The translations under genes were made by a program, and so were the position numbers. 64,000 nucleotides of DNA from Catonia carolina (taxonomy: Eukaryota; Arthropoda; Insecta; Hemiptera; Achilidae). Below are positions 55,401 through 61,165 of the stretch, piece by piece. Under the pieces are notes generated by a model. It was given only the letters and a program-made list of their open reading frames with translations, did not search any database and was not told where the DNA came from. How positions within the stretch are numbered: the first letter of the stretch is position 1; every line of letters begins with the position of its first letter. Location of the stretch: the NCBI GenBank assembly GCA_035578175.1, contig JAQMRL010000006.1:29764893-29828892 (forward strand), written 5' to 3'.

Positions 55401-57964
55401 GTCAAGGTGGTCACATCTCAGTCAGGAGGTTAGTAAAATTAAATGTAGCATGACATACTCTGTGCCATACAAAAATTTAACTTTATTTTATTTCGCTGTA
55501 TGTCAGCACCGTTTTTCCTGCTCGAACTCATTCCGTAGCTCATTTTGAATTAATTTAACGATGTTTTATTATTATTAATTCGTTGATCGACCGACTAAGG
55601 ATCACGTTAAGCACTATGCATTTTGGTCTCTTCTTCTCAGGATGTCATTCCTCTTATCTGCCCAAAAAGCCTTCATTCGTTCGGAATGCTCCTTTCTTCT
55701 CTCATCCGTCCACCTCCCACCAGTACCCTCTCTTCTTGCAGATTGCACAGGCAGACTTATCCTTTTGTCATTTGTCTTCTGCCTAAATTTGTCTCTATCG
55801 TAAATGTCCTCGTCTTCAACTCGAAGTTTTTTTAGATCATCTTTAGTATTGATAAACCACTTCAAAGTAGTCTTAGCATTATCAAAGTTATTCAAAATTT
55901 TCTTTGTCAGTCTGTCATCGCTCATCCTCTTTATGTGCCCGTAAAATCGTGTTCTCCTTCTTCTGAAAGTCTCTGACATCTTCTCTACATGTTCATACAA
56001 TTTGGTGTTTGAAACGTTTTTATAGGTATTGTGTTCATCATCATATCGTGGCCCATAGATCTTTCTCAGAATCCTTCTTTCTCTCTTCTCGACATCTTCT
56101 ATAAGTCCTTTATTTTCTGAGGTCAATGTCTCCGATGCATATAAAGGCACAGGCTTTACTACTGTTTCGTAATGTCTTAACTTTGCAGTTCTTGAGAAAC
56201 ATTTTTTGTTGTAAATATTTTTAGTAGCTAAATATGCCAGATCCAATTTCTTAATCCTGGCTTTTAACGCCTCTTTGTCACTTCCATTCTTCATGATTAT
56301 TTCGCCCAGGTATTTGAACTTATCCACAATGTTAATCTTCCCATATTTTGTTTTCAATGCCTTATCCGTTATACCTTTTATTGTTGTCATCAGTTCTGTT
56401 TTTTCATACGAAATTTGTAGTCCTGCCTGTTCTGCAACTTCCTTCAGTAGGTCTAGTTGAGCCTTAGCTGTTTCTATATTATCTGTGAGCAAAGCTATAT
56501 CGTCAGCAAACGCCAGACAGTCTATTTCAGTTCCTCTTCCAATTTTCAAAGGTCTATATAACTCCCTAGACTGTAACTCTTCTCTCCAATTTCTTATTAT
56601 CTTCTCCACCACACAATTAAAAAGCAGAGGTGATAGGCCGTCTCCTTGTCTCACTCCTGTTTTAACTTCAAAGGGCTCTGAGAGATGTCCTAAAAATTTA
56701 ATTTTAGATTTAGTTTCTGTCAAAGTTGCTTTGATCATGGCTCTAAGTTTTCTATCTACTCCAAATTCTTCTAAGATCTTAATTAAAACTTCTCTATCTA
56801 TACTGTCATACGCTTTCCTGAAGTCTACGAACGTGGCAACATATTTCTTTGACCTAATGGCATAGTACTTTATAATTCTTTTAAGGTTCTGTATTTGTTC
56901 TACTGTTGATCTACCCTTTCTAAAACCTCCTTGATACTCTCCCAATTGATTTTCTACTATTTAACTTAGATTTTCTTTTATTTAACGATGTTTTTATTAT
57001 AAAAAAAATAAGCGCTTTGCTTGACATATTACTGTTGTGAAAATGCTTGGTTCAGTCCAAAAATCATTTCCCTACCTTTATGTGGAACTAAAGAAGCACT
57101 TTAAAAAAAAAAATGGGCAGCATATTAAAACGGAACATGAGATTTAACTTTTAAAATATTCATATTATAGAAAAAACTCTGATCTTCAACGTACTTAAAC
57201 GCCGATTTTTATGAAAAGCTTGGACAAAGTAATGGACGTTTAAAACCACTTTAACAGAAAACTGGCTAAAAACTGAGTACTTTTTAGCGTAAATTGCTGG
57301 AGTTATCTCCTATTAATTTCTAAATAAAACAATCTAAATCAAACCAATCAATGCATGAAAGAACAGGCTTTAATTTAGTGTAGTGTTCAAAAATATTCAT
57401 TATGTTTTTTTTTTTTTGAGATAAAGCTCTTCAAATGAGTGCGGGAAGGTGGTATGCCTTTAAGTGTAGCATGAAATGTAGCATGCTACACGGCAAGTTG
57501 AAAAAGAAAGCGCCTGAGTGTGGTCATACTCATTTACATAAACAAATTAAATATGATTAATCCCTTTATTTTTTCAGTTCGTGCAGTTGCCAGTACAACA
57601 CAGGTGACACAGCAGCAGATGATGTTGATCAAACAGCAGTTGTTAAATGACCAAAAACAGCAACAACAACAGCAGCAGCAGCAACAACAACAACAACAGC
57701 AACAGCAAGCTGGTCAGCAGTGGATTGTAATGAAACAATCTGTGAGTGGTGATCAATCGTCAGGTGGAGGACAACCACAAATGATTGTTATTAATCAGCA
57801 GCAACTGATGACTGACCAACAACTGAATGCTAAACAACAAAAGCAGTTGCAACAAATATTAGTCAAACAACAGCTGGACCAGGGAAATATTACCATTCAA
57901 CAACAACAATTACAACAATTGTTAGCCAAACAACAACAGTTGCTTATAGAACAACAGAAGACTG
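21970..57964 (+). CDS. NFRKB: NFRKB, INO80 chromatin-remodelling complex subunit (18 coding exons seen; 3' end outside the window)
   Basis: This is a nuclear protein of the INO80 complex; in animals its N-terminal DEUBAD domain binds and restrains the deubiquitinase UCH37/UCHL5. Coding exons: 21,970-22,206; 23,343-23,536; 25,391-25,635; 32,737-32,960; 34,407-34,553; 36,711-36,886; 38,329-38,501; 39,537-39,642; 40,320-40,549; 42,887-43,161; 44,112-44,286; 46,151-46,381; 47,042-47,193; 49,228-49,311; 50,836-51,176; 52,508-52,772; 55,308-55,428; 57,578-57,964. All junctions are GT-AG and join in phase to 1,254 codons plus one base. In order: acidic Ser-rich N-terminus, DEUBAD (about 35-175), a ten-proline run (about 437-446), winged-helix-like region (about 500-620), conserved block ERQRYENPHKAFTYRMHGYE (from about 670), Thr/Ala-rich low complexity (about 830-855), AVRRLP-containing repeats, and a Gln-rich end. 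The human protein is about 1,300 residues, so a further C-terminal part is expected to the right. The start ATG has A at -3 and G at +4. Confidence 0.92.
22807..23169 (-). repeat. Family A SINE-like repeat, copy 4
   Basis: It is in reverse orientation: TTGTTGTTTAGATCATCAGC at the left and CTGCTTGTTATGGGCA at the right. The Phe/Ser-coding central part is shortened. It lies in NFRKB intron 1. Confidence 0.75.
23566..24132 (-). repeat. Family C repeat, truncated copy 5
   Basis: It starts with TTTACTTTCTCTTGC and continues through TTTTCAAAATCGAGTTTTCA, GGTCAACTGAAAGTAG and AAAAGTTATAGAAAATTTAA before breaking off. About 40 percent of the family length is missing at the right. Confidence 0.75.
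24133..24870. other. GC-richer insert of unknown kind
   Basis: It lies where copy 5 of family C breaks off. It has a GC-richer left edge (24,145-24,260) and right edge (24,730-24,860) with an AT-rich middle. CTGGCAGGTTGTTGTGTACA on the left partly mirrors CACTGGCAAGTGTGTACAGT on the right (reverse strand), so it may be a degraded inverted-repeat transposon. No coding frame is visible. Confidence 0.3.
25709..26751. mobile_element. Unclassified 1.04 kb element with GC-richer composition
   Basis: AACGTCCGTTTA at the left and AACGTCCGTATA on the reverse strand at the right form short inverted ends. GTATATAC follows on both sides about 50-60 bases in, and CCCAAC(G/A)TCCG also occurs at both ends. 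The inside is much GC-richer (for example GGCGGGCCGCGTCC near 25,842) than the surrounding intron. It starts only about 70 bases after an NFRKB exon. No transposase is seen and the superfamily is unknown. Confidence 0.45.
26885..26928 (-). ncRNA. Hammerhead ribozyme motif in the Penelope-like terminal repeat
   Basis: On the minus strand the order is UUUACU, CUGAUGA (26,922-26,916), U, GGUG-GAUC-CACC (stem II with a four-base loop), GAAA (26,902-26,899), and CACGUGUA, then AGUAGA. Stem I pairs UUUACU with AGUAGA over six positions (one G-U). Stem II pairs four of four. Stem III is the self-complementary ACACGUGU, too short to fold well alone, followed by A as the predicted cleavage base. All invariant core bases are present. 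Hammerheads with minimal stem III are known from Penelope-like elements and tend to need dimers. One odd point is the unpaired U before stem II. Confidence 0.75.
27192..27932 (-). pseudogene. Penelope-like element protein, C-terminal part: RT end plus GIY-YIG endonuclease
   Basis: Of the ORF, 246 codons remain. Residues 7-60 (NKLNFMDIQL, then SSNHPYSHKMAAYHSMIHRA) match the end of the RT domain in Penelope-like proteins. A linker follows, then the GIY-YIG nuclease: GVY at 174-176, YIG at 189-191 and the conserved Arg at 200 in FQVRYNEHKK. The RT catalytic core is missing because the copy is truncated at 27,932, exactly where the inverted terminal segment begins, so the ATG there need not be an original start. 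No stop interrupts the remaining frame. Confidence 0.85.
28032..28165 (-). ncRNA. 134-bp inverted-repeat unit with a hammerhead core at its apex
   Basis: A 21-bp perfect inverted repeat (28,032-28,052 and 28,145-28,165), extending imperfectly to about 30 bp, encloses on the minus strand UUUA, CUGAAGA (28,124-28,118), U, GUGUA-CAAGA-UACAC (stem II, five pairs), GAAA (28,101-28,098), GCGCUA, then UAGA. UUUA pairs with UAGA (stem I), AGCGCU is self-complementary (stem III), and A is the predicted cleavage base. The architecture equals that in the adjacent Penelope-like element, with different sequence. The flank at 28,166-28,205 matches that of the foldback at 4,980-5,050, so this is a family. 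It abuts the Penelope-like target duplication. Confidence 0.65.
28230..28294. repeat. (TA)n microsatellite
   Basis: About 32 uninterrupted TA units lie between the hammerhead unit and a family C copy. Confidence 0.95.
28312..29228 (-). repeat. Family C repeat, copy 6 (near full length)
   Basis: It starts with TTACTTTCTCTTGCCTATAT and ends with GCATTGGCAAGAGAAAGTTG plus the TTTCACACCAGATTTTTT terminus. All internal blocks are present, including both CTACAACTTTTATT segments. Confidence 0.85.
29229..30406. other. AT-rich intron sequence of NFRKB, nothing recognised
   Basis: It lies between a family C copy and the mariner. I see no exon with matching phase, no paired repeat ends and no RNA gene. 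Confidence 0.5.
30409..31739 (+). mobile_element. Full-length mariner transposon, 1,331 bp
   Basis: TA flanks both sides (30,407-30,408 and 31,740-31,741). The ends are inverted repeats of about 29 bases: CGAGGGCGGTTCAGAAAGTA on the left and CGAGGGCTGTTCAGAAAGTA on the reverse strand at the right, one mismatch in that stretch. The length fits the mariner family. It sits in the large NFRKB intron between coding exons 3 and 4, in sense with the gene. The high end identity and long open frame indicate a fairly recent copy. Confidence 0.93.
30627..31640 (+). pseudogene. Mariner transposase, nearly intact but with a damaged N-terminus
   Basis: From the ATG at 30,627 there are 337 codons. The paired helix-turn-helix DNA-binding region comes first (to about residue 110, ending RWVPKILT), then the D,D34D catalytic triad: D145 in TGDETWV, D240 in LLHDNARPH and D275 in YSPDLAPSDFHLF. 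The spacing of 34 residues between the second and third aspartate is the mariner signature. However, homologous codons continue upstream from an ATG at 30,572. There the frame is broken by an apparent 2-base loss near 30,602 and by a TGA at 30,621-30,623 where mariners usually have Arg. About 17 residues of the first helix are therefore lost, and the copy is probably inactive. Confidence 0.85.
31742..32229. other. AT-rich intron sequence of NFRKB, nothing recognised
   Basis: No frame or repeat border is seen between the mariner and the RT relic that follows. Confidence 0.5.
32230..32520 (+). pseudogene. Retrotransposon C-terminal relic
   Basis: The plus-strand frame reads YGNVAWAAIKSHEWKIQTAE, FRFL, a stop, then RMKICTQFNQIKNEDVG. 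This resembles the region after the RT palm in non-LTR elements, where Y-G-x-E-x-W, K-I-x-x-A-E-M-x-F-L-R-R and D-R-I-x-N-E-D-V occur in this order. Several stops are present. Confidence 0.55.
33441..34060 (+). pseudogene. Retrotransposon C-terminal relic
   Basis: Pieces in shifting frames read ELWRIPANETVYKEIDPI, then MKKTRISYFFHILRMLNDR, then WKQRLDRLKKYWQNQKAR. The W-R-I-x-x-N-E-x-x-Y and F-x-H-I-x-R-M-x-x-x-R motifs match the C-terminal region of GVRQGD-type retroelement proteins (compare RFYGHIKRMSDDRL in the 55.6 kb copy). It lies in the NFRKB intron just upstream of the exon at 34,407. Confidence 0.5.
34621..35735. mobile_element. Palindrome-ended element with internal tandem repeats
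   Basis: The left part contains a perfect 20-bp palindrome (34,656-34,675, GTCACCGTGATCACGGTGAC). GTCACCGTGA/GTGACAGT motifs recur at the right end (35,675-35,725). The inside has two roughly 80-base copies of a unit ending TAACTGTGACTGGGGAACG (35,440-35,518 and 35,572-35,651), plus a 31-base tandem pair at about 35,490-35,551 and a GA-rich run. It is GC-richer than the surroundings and non-coding. It is probably a DNA transposon or foldback element of unknown family. Confidence 0.45.
35105..35156. repeat. GA-rich simple repeat
   Basis: An imperfect GAGAGA/GGGAGA run on the plus strand inside the palindrome-ended element. Confidence 0.85.
35958..36603 (-). repeat. Family C repeat, copy 7 (internally deleted, carrying an insert)
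   Basis: It starts TTACTTCCCCTTGCCTTCTA and ends GGCAAGAGAAAGTCATGTGG with TTCACACCGGATTTTT. Roughly a third of the family interior is gone. A 112-bp foreign segment with a 14-bp target duplication sits at 36,419-36,530. Confidence 0.75.
36405..36544 (-). mobile_element. 112-bp insert with 14-bp target duplication and a hammerhead-like motif
   Basis: GGTGTATTAATTAA occurs directly repeated at 36,405-36,418 and 36,531-36,544, with 112 bases between. On the minus strand the insert holds CUGAUGA (36,513-36,507), AA, CGGU-GCAA-ACCG (stem II), C, GAAA (36,491-36,488) and GUGCUU. The core boxes are right and stem II is good, but stem I bases next to the predicted cleavage site do not pair and A/C oppose each other at the base of stem II. 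It is probably a short Penelope-like or retrozyme-like insertion with a decayed ribozyme. Confidence 0.55.
37250..37822 (-). repeat. Family C repeat, partial copy 8
   Basis: It runs from AAATCGCCTCATTTACTAAA through TATAACGCTTAGTTTAGCGG to GCATTGGCAAGATTG and TTCACACCAGATTTTTT. An (AT)n run at 37,388-37,413 replaces part of the interior. The left half of the family is missing. Confidence 0.75.
38680..39445 (-). pseudogene. Mariner relic lacking the catalytic core, second copy
   Basis: On the minus strand are FKNNHTNVHNEEHSGQPLVM and TEDLVQKVD from the mariner N-terminal half. Then, after a jump, comes the extreme C-terminal region (GIQKLVV-like, then KYLN-like, near 38,800-38,870). The jump lies in the same place as in the 15.8-17.1 kb copy. 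Both also share a 5' leader block (CTACATCTGTTAGGAAG). Frameshifts and stops are present. Confidence 0.65.
39780..40135 (-). pseudogene. Transposase 3' fragment of a second Tc1/mariner-like lineage
   Basis: The minus-strand frame reads WPTRSPDLMPCDFFLWGHVK and DKVFIPPMPNDIAELK. After a frame change it ends HVWQELDFRVDECRVTKGAH, IEHL, stop. This matches the end of the DDE-type transposases that carry the S-P-D-L-T-P-C-D-F-F-L-W-G box. The N-terminal two thirds are missing. It is a different lineage from the intact mariner at 30.4 kb (which has PSDFHLF). Confidence 0.7.
40805..41165 (-). pseudogene. C-terminal relic of a non-LTR retrotransposon with GAA-rich tail
   Basis: The minus-strand frame reads NTIKIRKLELFG, then LGHIIRNENKYGLLQ, then ARIAEQRSVGRRHISWLKNL and RMWYSK. 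It ends MEAIIWNG, stop, followed by a short GAA repeat at 40,805-40,820. The order L-G-H-I-x-R-N-x-K-Y-x-L-L-Q, then G-R-R-x-x-S-W-L-x-N-L-R is familiar from many insect endonuclease-RT proteins. It is frameshifted once and lacks the RT core. Confidence 0.65.
41340..41880 (+). pseudogene. Possible transposase N-terminal relic (helix-turn-helix plus basic motif)
   Basis: The frame at about 41,635-41,790 reads SHEQVANYCDVSLSTIR, a stop, IKKEIKDVKKLFSTVLL, then TPGKKRKQSG. A helix-turn-helix with S-x-x-T-I/V-x-x-I-x-x-E followed by F-x-x-P-G-K-K-R is seen at the start of some insect DDE transposases. No catalytic part is recognisable. The family is uncertain. Confidence 0.35.
43380..43560 (+). 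mobile_element. Extreme 3' end of a non-LTR retrotransposon with TAA tail
   Basis: RVGTRWSEERKADFSQKMKG and WWANKKNTK, then a stop. About 60 bases of 3' UTR follow, then a (TAA)n tail at 43,538-43,560. It is a very short 5'-truncated copy of the family at 1-345 and 55.6 kb. It lies in NFRKB intron sequence, in sense. Confidence 0.65.
43773..44110 (-). repeat. Family C repeat, partial copy 9, abutting an NFRKB exon
   Basis: It runs from TTTTAAGATTTCAGCCTTAG to GCATTGGCAAAAGAAAGTCG and ends TTTCACGCCAAATTTTTTTT. The next NFRKB exon begins at 44,112, so the T-rich terminus of the repeat forms the polypyrimidine tract of that exon's acceptor. Confidence 0.75.
44938..45395 (-). pseudogene. Reverse transcriptase fragment
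   Basis: The minus-strand pieces are VLFNCVLQKVIQEWE, LAFEDDLPIF (catalytic F-A-D-D with Ala changed to Glu), a helix with GLQISF, then GETGKVNSFKYLGEIILPKT. These match RT motifs of the 55.6 kb type in the same order. Frameshifts separate them, and the catalytic box is altered. Confidence 0.65.
46556..46965 (-). repeat. Family C repeat, degraded partial copy 10
   Basis: Recognised by CTACAACTTTTATTTTAAGC, TTAGTGATTTTCTG and GCGAGAGAAAGTCGTGCGAG with TTTCACACGAGATTTG at the end. It is strongly diverged, so an old copy. Confidence 0.65.
47399..47718 (+). repeat. Family B tRNA-derived SINE, copy 2
   Basis: CCACCGGGTTGGTCCAGAGG with an A box, a B box GGTTCAAATCC near 47,480, body with GGATTTGAATACTAGACAGT, and an A-rich 3' tail. 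It is the best preserved copy. It lies just after the Thr-rich NFRKB exon. Confidence 0.8.
48190..48630 (-). repeat. Family A SINE-like repeat, copy 5
   Basis: It starts with an AAT-repeat tail and GTTAAGGTTATCAACC, and ends CACCTGCCTGTTATAGGCA, on the reverse strand. Confidence 0.8.
48631..50835. other. NFRKB intron sequence, largely unclassified
   Basis: Apart from the 84-base coding exon at 49,228-49,311 I see no coding sequence. A GCCTCGTTGGCTCAGC block near 49,570 and CAGTCAGCTGGTAGAAAGC near 50,300 look like eroded tRNA-type SINE heads but are too degraded to call. Confidence 0.4.
51625..51695 (-). repeat. tRNA-derived SINE head (relic)
   Basis: On the minus strand TTAGTGTAGTGGTCAGTGCA (A box) and GAGTTTGATTCCC (B box) lie about 35 bases apart, related to the head at 6.81-6.88 kb. 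Confidence 0.5.
51828..52137 (+). repeat. Family B tRNA-derived SINE, copy 3
   Basis: It starts GTGGGTTGGTCTAAAATTAA and has body blocks GATTTGAATACTAGACAGTG and CTCATCTCATTGGGTTGC. It is more diverged than copy 2. A family A copy follows within ten bases in opposite orientation. Confidence 0.7.
52147..52452 (-). repeat. Family A SINE-like repeat, copy 6 (shortened)
   Basis: It runs from TTGTTGTTTAGGTCATTTGC to TTTTGTAGCCCTGGCAGA on the reverse strand. The last about 80 bases of the family are missing and a short duplicated GCCCTGGCAGATT follows. Confidence 0.75.
52912..53310 (-). repeat. Family A SINE-like repeat, copy 7
   Basis: It runs from AATGTTGTTTAGGTCGTCAA to CTGCCTGCCTGTTATGGGTA on the reverse strand. 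It is near full length and starts about 140 bases after an NFRKB exon. Confidence 0.8.
53311..54088. other. NFRKB intron sequence, nothing firm
   Basis: It is AT-rich. A B-box-like GGTTTCGATTCC on the minus strand near 53,830-53,845 may mark another eroded SINE head. Confidence 0.4.
54089..55033 (-). repeat. Family C repeat, copy 11 (best reference copy, 945 bp)
   Basis: The left end is a near-palindrome of 40 bases (TACTTTCTCTTGCC...GGAAGGAAAGTA). The right end carries GGCAAGAGAAAGT, the inverse of ACTTTCTCTTGCC, about 30 bases before the CACACCAGATTTTTT terminus. A block of roughly 200 bases is present twice in tandem inside (TTTAGCGCAAAA...CTACAACTTCTG, then TTTACGACAAAA...CTACAACTTTTG). 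There is no coding capacity. Twelve recognisable copies lie in the window. Confidence 0.85.
55568..56979 (-). mobile_element. 5'-truncated non-LTR retrotransposon with 15-bp target duplication
   Basis: ATTTAACGATGTTTT is directly repeated at 55,553-55,567 and 56,980-56,994. Read on the minus strand, the copy starts inside the RT domain at 56,979 and ends with a short TAA-rich tail at 55,568-55,580. It is antisense to NFRKB, within the intron before the Gln-rich exon. Confidence 0.88.
55614..56945 (-). pseudogene. Reverse transcriptase (GVRQGD type), C-terminal two thirds
   Basis: The open frame of 443 codons begins at a TTG, not an ATG; a stop lies about ten codons upstream and the copy is truncated, so there is no genuine start. 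Motifs are GGFRKGRSTVEQI (6-18), VDFRKAYDSIDRE (40-52), GVRQGDGLSPLLFN (97-110), the catalytic FADD (146-149), FKYLGEII, RFYGHIKRMSDDRL, and the C-terminal tail WTDERRKEHSERMKAFWADK. The first RT motif and any endonuclease are missing. No stop interrupts the frame, so the insertion is young. The tail links it to fragments at 1-297, 18.6 and 43.4 kb. Confidence 0.85.
57000..57577. other. NFRKB intron sequence, nothing recognised
   Basis: AT-rich and without repeats that I can pair with another place in the window. Confidence 0.5.
57578..57964 (+). other. NFRKB: Gln-rich exon of NFRKB with a 17-residue polyglutamine run
   Basis: This is the last coding exon seen. It reads VRAVASTTQVTQQQMMLIKQ, then an uninterrupted run of 17 Gln coded by mixed CAG and CAA (57,658-57,708), followed by further Q-rich sequence (for example LQQILVKQQLDQGN). 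The acceptor TTTTTCAG at 57,570-57,577 and donor G|GTAAGT at 57,965 are good. The frame leaves one base over, so at least one more exon must follow beyond the window. Mixed codons make the tract less prone to slippage than pure CAG. Confidence 0.85.
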
Positions 57965-58062
57965 GTAAGTAACATTTAAAATGTTGTTTGTTAAACTTAA
58001 ATTATGAATTGAAATTCTGAAAATAATTGTTTAATATGAAAGATATTAATTTCTTCATTTGG

Positions 58063-58310
58063 CTGCCTCTGTGGCTCAATGGTTAGCTTGCTACGCTGCA
58101 GAGAGGAGTTCCCGGGTTCGATTACCAACCAGGGTCTGGAAAATTATTACAAGTTCTAACCCACCATTCCTAACCCCAACGTAGTTGCTAATAACCAAGA
58201 TACAATTGCGACTTAGAATAAACTAAGAAAATAACTTAGAATAACTAAGAAATAACTTAGAATAAACTAAAAAACAAATCTTGTATAAATAAATCTTTGT
58301 AATGTATTTT
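58063..58310 (+). repeat. tRNA-derived SINE
   Basis: GCCTCTGTGGCTCAATGGTT carries the A box and GGGTTCGATTACCAA the B box, about 40 bases apart. The 3' part has a short tandem unit (ATAACTTAGAATAA) repeated about three times at 58,209-58,270. Confidence 0.7.
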
Positions 58311-58585
58311 GCAGATTGTAATCAATCTAAACTATAATATATTATTTTCTTATTTGTATACAAGGCAGCTTTTGCTGTCTGCCTTCTCTTAACCAGATCC
58401 TCCCTCCTTTCCCCTTTCTCCCTAGCCTCCCCCCGCATAGCTTTTCCTACTCTGTTCTTCTTTGATCATGACCTGCCTTTCTCCTTCTTCTCCCTGAGCT
58501 CCATTACAATTATTTTATTATTAGCTTTACTTACATTTAACCTCACTTGTTTTAAACATTTTCCTGTATATTGTTTAGAATTTTA

Positions 58586-60107
58586 TCTATTATATAAAAG
58601 GGCATGTCCTGACTGATTCATTTATAGATCAACGCACAGCCGAAACTACTGACGCTAGAGACTTGAAACTTGGAAGTTAGCTTTGTTATGTTGTGTAAGC
58701 TCGCACTAAGAAAGGATTTTGCAAAATTTTGATTTTAAAGGGAAGAAATCGCAAAAATTCCCCCCACTGATGGCGAGGATGCGGAATCAGCGCGAAGTGC
58801 TACGCTTATGTAGTGGCTGGTTCTCTGATGCACATTTACCCCCTCCATAGGCACATTCCTTAGCATACTAAAACAAAAAATTACAAATTTACATATTCAG
58901 AATTAAATGATTTGAACAGGCTATTTATAAAAATTTCAATTATTTCCGTTTTATTGATAAAATAAATTTGATTGTAAATCTATTATGTAAAATCCTAGTA
59001 AAGGATTTTGCAAAATTTTGATTTTAAAGAGTAGAAATTGCAAAAATTTTGTCCTATAAGAAATACACAGGGGTAGCCAATACTTATACATATGATCCGT
59101 TCACAACTGTAACAGTCGATCTACACCGGATGTTAAAACTCACATTTTATTCTTAACCGCATTCTTATCGTACGCAAATAGCAGATCAATTACAAAACTA
59201 GCTATTTTCCCAGAAGTTGAATTGACTTTAACAACGATTTTAATCTATGTTTTACTTTTGTCACTCCAGATGTTGTACTGTACATAGTGTTTATTCTTTT
59301 GACCTAACACTGGATTTACATTTTAACCAGAATTAATTCCAGAATTGTTGTAATTAGTATAATAAGTGATATGATGTTTTTTTATGCTTTATAGTATTAT
59401 TACTTATTATGCAAGATACGAATCCCATTGCTTAGGTCACACAATATATTTGACTGACATTGAAAAAATTATTTTTGCAACTGAACAATTAAAATTTAAT
59501 TTAAAAAAAAATGTGGCTCAACTAATTCAGTAAAATGCATACGGTAAAGTTATTTTCTTAAATCTAACTGAAATTAAAATAAAACAGTTATTTATATAAA
59601 TTCAGGCAGTGTGCTATTATAATCCTTCTCTTTTTCACCATGAGGGTCGATTCGCACACATCTGTCACGTCACATCTCAGTTCTGTCATTCCGAGAAGTA
59701 TCAGTCACAGAAAAATATTCTTTCTTGAAAAATTAATGACATTGTCTACACTGAGCACCGGCACCGTCCTGAATCTGGCGCATCAGTCTTGTTGCCGTCA
59801 CCGAACCCTCAAAACAATATTTTTTCTCGACGATATTTTGTTTTTTACTGGCGTGTTTGTCTCTATGTAAAATGACTGAATGGAGTTTGATGAAAGGAAA
59901 ACTGACGTACATGTGTGAATACTGTCATCATTTTTGACTTCGAGTAGCCGTGCCAGTTCCGTTTCGGAACGGTGACATGACTGATGTGTGTGAATTGTTC
60001 TTTATATGTAATTCCAAAAAAAATTAAATTTGTGACTTAAGTAATTAGTAAATTAAAATACAGAATCATAGCCTTAAGATTGCATGGGTGAGCCACGATG
60101 GGGGCTA
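58586..60107 (+). mobile_element. Helitron-like element, copy 1 (about 1.5 kb)
   Basis: The 5' end reads TCTATTATATAAAAGGGCAT, as in copy 2. The right edge has a decayed hairpin (ATGGGTGAGCCACGA) directly before copy 2. The internal block AAGGATTTTGCAAAATTTTG occurs at 58,711 and again near 58,996. It contains no Rep/helicase frame and is probably non-autonomous. The superfamily is inferred from the TC start, hairpin and lack of target duplication. Confidence 0.5.
59648..60000. repeat. Inverted-repeat segment inside Helitron-like copy 1
   Basis: ATTCGCACACATCTGTCACG on the left mirrors ATTCACACACATCAGTCATG on the reverse strand at the right. The segment is GC-richer than its surroundings and probably an independent MITE that inserted into copy 1. 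An open frame across it is likely incidental. Confidence 0.45.
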
Positions 60108-60298
60108 TCTATTATATAAAAAGAGATGTCCTGATTTATAGATCAACTTAAGTTTTCTAAGCTGTCGCTAAGAAAGGATTTTGCAAATTTTTTATTTTAA
60201 ATGGTAGAATTCGCAAAAATACCATCCCATAAGAAATACAGAGAGTATAACAGCTGATTCTTTGTTTGCGTGGGCGAAGCCACGACGGGACCCGCTAA
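60108..60298 (+). mobile_element. Helitron-like element, copy 2 (191 bp)
   Basis: It begins TCTATTATATAAAAAGAGAT after an A and ends CCCGCTAA before a T. A hairpin CGTGG-GCGAAG-CCACG lies about ten bases before the end. TC...CTRR with a 3' hairpin and an A/T insertion site are Helitron hallmarks. It directly follows copy 1 head to tail. It is an internally deleted non-autonomous copy. Confidence 0.65.
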
Positions 60299-60480
60299 TT
60301 AATTAATAATTGGAGAATGGCAGTTTGTGGTTTACACATCTGGTGGTTTTTACGTAATGTGTTACAGTGTAACATTATTTATCTCAATTTTAAATAGCAT
60401 TTTCCCATTGTGATAATCGGTGTCACATTGCAATAAAAATGTAATTAATCTTACTGGTAGACCTCCGTACTGATTTTTGT

Positions 60481-60650
60481 ATTACTTTCTCTTGCCCTAT
60501 ATGTAATACAGGGAAGGAAAGTAGGCCAGTTGTTTTATGTCAATTTTCAAAATAAAATTTTCACCGGAAATATACGTTTTCAGGTTCCATTAACCCAAAA
60601 AACATGTTTTTACTGATTGGCGCACGCATATTGGAATATCATACGAAGTT
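60481..60650 (-). repeat. Family C repeat, short partial copy 12
   Basis: TTACTTTCTCTTGCCCTATA, TTTTCACCGGAAATATACG, then CCCAAAAAACATGTTTTT; only the first end of the family remains. Confidence 0.7.
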
Positions 60651-60744
60651 AAATCTTGATTCTCCAGAAGATATTTTGTTTTTGTTATTCATCCGACTGT
60701 TTTGCATATCAGTAGGTACTCATGTAAACGATTAAGAGGCACAG

Positions 60745-60850
60745 AAGATGTCAAATATCAAACCTGATCGGGAATTGAACCCGAAACCTCCGGCACAGAA
60801 ATCAGTTGGCTGGCCACTGCATCAACGACAACTTATATCTCCTCTAACTT
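60745..60850 (-). repeat. tRNA-derived SINE head (relic)
   Basis: On the minus strand a B box GGGTTCAATTCCC follows TGCAGTGGCCAGCCAACTG. The arms do not fold as a working tRNA. Confidence 0.45.
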
Positions 60851-61165
60851 GTATACGCGTAAAATTACAATTATTCTTTTCACATAATTATTGGGTGAAG
60901 AAAGTTATTTACCTACCTGTAATAAAATGTAAAAGGATGAAATTAGTATTGCAAAAAAATTATTTTTAATTGTGTAAGGTATAACATGCTTTTGGTGTCA
61001 AATTGATCAGTCAATTCTGCTCTAAATTTGTTAGTTTTTGCTTTTAGTATTTCAAGTTATTCAAAAAGAGCTAGCTAAAAGAGATGACCGATCATATTTT
61101 TTTTCTTAAACGTTTTCAAAATGCTGGCCATTTAAAATTATTTAGATAACTATTAGATACAAAAT

